Origin: Arion vulgaris
Taxonomy: Eukaryota; Mollusca; Gastropoda; Stylommatophora; Arionidae
Length of the DNA stretch: 64,000 bases
Direction of reading: 5' to 3'
NCBI GenBank assembly: GCA_020796225.1
Contig: CM036775.1
Span: 12,853,671-12,917,670 of the forward strand
Of this stretch, positions 63,730-64,000 are shown in pieces (position 1 is the first letter of the stretch; each line of letters opens with the position of its first letter). Both the position numbers and the translations under genes were made by a program. The notes beneath the pieces were generated by a model that worked only from the letters and a program-made list of their open reading frames with translations, made no database searches and was not told the origin of the DNA.

Positions 63730-64000
63730 TGCATCACAATATTGTCAACAATCTTCTCGAAGATAACTTAAGATGTCACTACAACTACAGGCGATAACCT
63801 ACTGTGTCACAGCAACCACAGGCACAGAATCACTGTAACTTGCGTATCCCTTATTATAAAGTCTCCAAGCACTTTTTCAACTGAACATCAAATTCTTGCG
63901 TGTTTTACACTTGTCTAAATAAACTATAATCCTTATATACCAGGAACTATTTAGTTATATCGACTACTTTATTAAATAAAATAATAAACAATATCAGCCT
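63730..64000 (-). promoter_or_regulatory. 5' UTR and candidate TATA promoter of the SLC5 gene
   Basis: Reading the minus strand, a TATATAAGG box lies at 63931-63939, about 200 bp before the start codon and in plain AT-rich, repeat-free sequence. A start site roughly 25-30 bp downstream (about 63903-63908) would give a 5' UTR of about 175 nt. No other exon is needed to reach the ATG. This is inference from one motif; 5' UTR introns cannot be excluded. Confidence 0.35.

Larger units (their letters stand above)
62395..63400 (+). mobile_element. LINE RNase H region to 3' end, carrying two nested SINEs
   Basis: Three pieces: 62395-62523 ([30 protein letters not shown]), 62853-62931 ([16 protein letters not shown]), 63130-63400 ([16 protein letters not shown], then [16 protein letters not shown] in another frame). 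The order equals the minus-strand copy at 9059-9450. SINE-S and SINE-B interrupt it. Confidence 0.85.

Noticed and set aside
1..64000. Bacterial or phage origin, operons or a prokaryotic defence system
   Set aside because: No prokaryotic genes, ribosome-binding patterns or operon structure; spliced transporter exons and retrotransposons throughout.

Overview
This is an animal genomic window holding one recognisable host gene. It is an SLC5-family sodium/solute (SGLT-type) cotransporter on the minus strand that runs across almost the whole 64 kb. I can place 13 coding exons: start codon at 63729, last visible exon 680-800. The exon with the final membrane helix and the stop codon must lie beyond the left edge. 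Splice phases agree from exon to exon, and the sugar- and sodium-site residues known from SGLT1 are visible in exons 3, 8, 9, 10 and 11. Exons 2, 5 and 7 carry small indels against the family pattern, so either the consensus sequence is imperfect next to tandem arrays or the copy is damaged.

Everything else is intron and is almost entirely repeats. At least a dozen short retroposon families (labelled SINE-A to SINE-L and SINE-S here; the labels are mine) occur on both strands. Several have tRNA-like heads and share heads, cores or tails with one another. About 35 fragments of 5'-truncated non-LTR retrotransposons are present. They fall into a group with an RT C-terminal region (RTE-like) and a group ending in an RNase H domain. 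One IS630-Tc1-mariner element (1724-3907, catalytic spacing near DD82E 'Sailor') has 103-bp terminal inverted repeats, and one hAT-like non-autonomous element lies at 44543-45163. Target-site duplications are readable for many insertions and give a nesting order.

Tandem arrays dominate the right-hand two thirds: a 60-bp satellite of about 181 copies (33666-44542), a 25-bp array of about 94 copies (26062-28419), a 34-bp array (54230-56470), and arrays of 16, 15, 14, 32, 30, 54, 81 and 117 bp. Arrays lie within about 30 bp of 6 of the 10 splice sites of exons 2-6, and intron 6 is essentially one minisatellite. In three places the splicing signal itself appears amplified: the branch-point-like motif before exon 2, the donor of exon 5 and the acceptor of exon 10.

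Layout from left to right: 1-4837 introns 13 and 12 with exon 13, LINE pieces, the mariner element and SINE-A; 4838-14972 exons 12 to 8; 14973-23547 exons 7 to 3 with the splice-adjacent arrays; 23548-26048 intron 2 and exon 2; 26049-63648 a 37.6-kb first intron with the large satellites; 63649-63729 exon 1; 63730-64000 5' UTR and promoter candidate.

The spliced gene, the tRNA-derived SINEs, the RNase H LINEs and the Sailor-like element point to an invertebrate. A mollusc or other lophotrochozoan is my guess, but the sequence alone does not settle the species.
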